Positions 21,508 through 21,551 of a stretch of DNA of 21,551 nucleotides are shown in pieces. The notes below the pieces were generated by a model that was given only the letters and a program-made list of their open reading frames with translations, did no database searches and was not told where the DNA came from. Within the stretch, counting starts at the first letter, position 1. Each line of letters starts with the position of its first letter. The position numbers and the translations under genes were made by a program. The DNA comes from Sphingomonadales bacterium UBA6174 (GTDB lineage Bacteria; Pseudomonadota; Alphaproteobacteria; Sphingomonadales; Sphingomonadaceae), in assembly GCA_002422945.1 (NCBI GenBank), contig DITW01000043.1, positions 1 to 21,551 on the forward strand. The letters are read 5' to 3'.

Positions 21508-21551
21508 GCGGGCGTGGCGGAACTGGTAGACGCGCTGGATTTAGGTTCCAG
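21508..21551 (+). tRNA. tRNA-Leu (anticodon TAG), 5' part, cut by window edge
   Basis: The last 44 bases read GCGGGCG acceptor strand, then TGGCGGAACTGGTAGACGCG (the D-arm form typical of tRNA-Leu) and the complete anticodon arm CTGGA-TTTAGGT-TCCAG. The loop gives anticodon TAG (reads CTA and related Leu codons). The variable arm, T arm and 3' acceptor lie outside the window. Confidence 0.92.

Overview
The window looks like the chromosome of a GC-rich alphaproteobacterium, most likely a member of the Sphingomonadales. This rests on gene content (compact hisB-hisH-hisA, stand-alone small-type purL, HU, rarA, a PEP-CTERM-type surface protein), on short inverted repeats with the core CTGAACTTGTTTCAG of a kind I associate with sphingomonad genomes, and on codon use. 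The genus cannot be settled from the sequence alone.

Layout. Positions 1-54 hold the tail of an unidentified plus-strand gene, followed by a REP-like repeat. Positions 277-2218 carry hisB-hisH-hisA on the minus strand, packed with 2-nt gaps or 4-nt overlaps; hisF does not follow. At 2283-3616 there is a divergent regulatory locus. A minus-strand HTH/S24 (LexA/CI-like) repressor faces a small plus-strand HTH-like protein, which overlaps a 114-aa unknown gene. The two promoters share their -35 region around a palindrome, an arrangement like a phage immunity switch. At 3701-4514 an AT-richer two-gene cassette with its own promoter encodes a small soluble protein and a coiled-coil single-pass membrane protein, with overlapping reading frames. 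At 4567-6168 lie ung and an S66 LD-carboxypeptidase (minus strand). They diverge from a MurC/Mpl-like ligase, an RluA-type pseudouridine synthase and arfB (plus strand, 6217-8727).

The middle part (8910-13020) is more accessory. It holds two tandem genes with related N-termini, the second with a long Ser/Thr/Gly repeat and a PEP-CTERM-like tail. These are followed by an extensin-like lipoprotein, a LOG-family protein closely followed by a 2OG-Fe(II) oxygenase of the TIGR02466 type, and a small zinc-ribbon membrane protein. Positions 13203-15813 hold a likely operon of a SAM methyltransferase, an alpha/beta hydrolase and an OmpW-like outer-membrane protein. A conserved-looking 51-aa protein and a secreted Gly/Met-repeat protein follow.

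The last part contains tRNA-Val(CAC), the HU gene with a clear promoter, divergent rarA, a second REP-like repeat in the opposite orientation to the first, purL, and the 5' half of tRNA-Leu(TAG), cut by the window edge. Pathways visible: histidine and purine synthesis, DNA repair and replication restart (ung, rarA), ribosome modification and rescue (rluA-like, arfB), and a plausible peptidoglycan recycling pair (S66 peptidase plus Mpl-like ligase). The best candidates for something undescribed are the switch-like locus with its neighbouring AT-rich two-gene cassette, and the tandem surface-protein pair.
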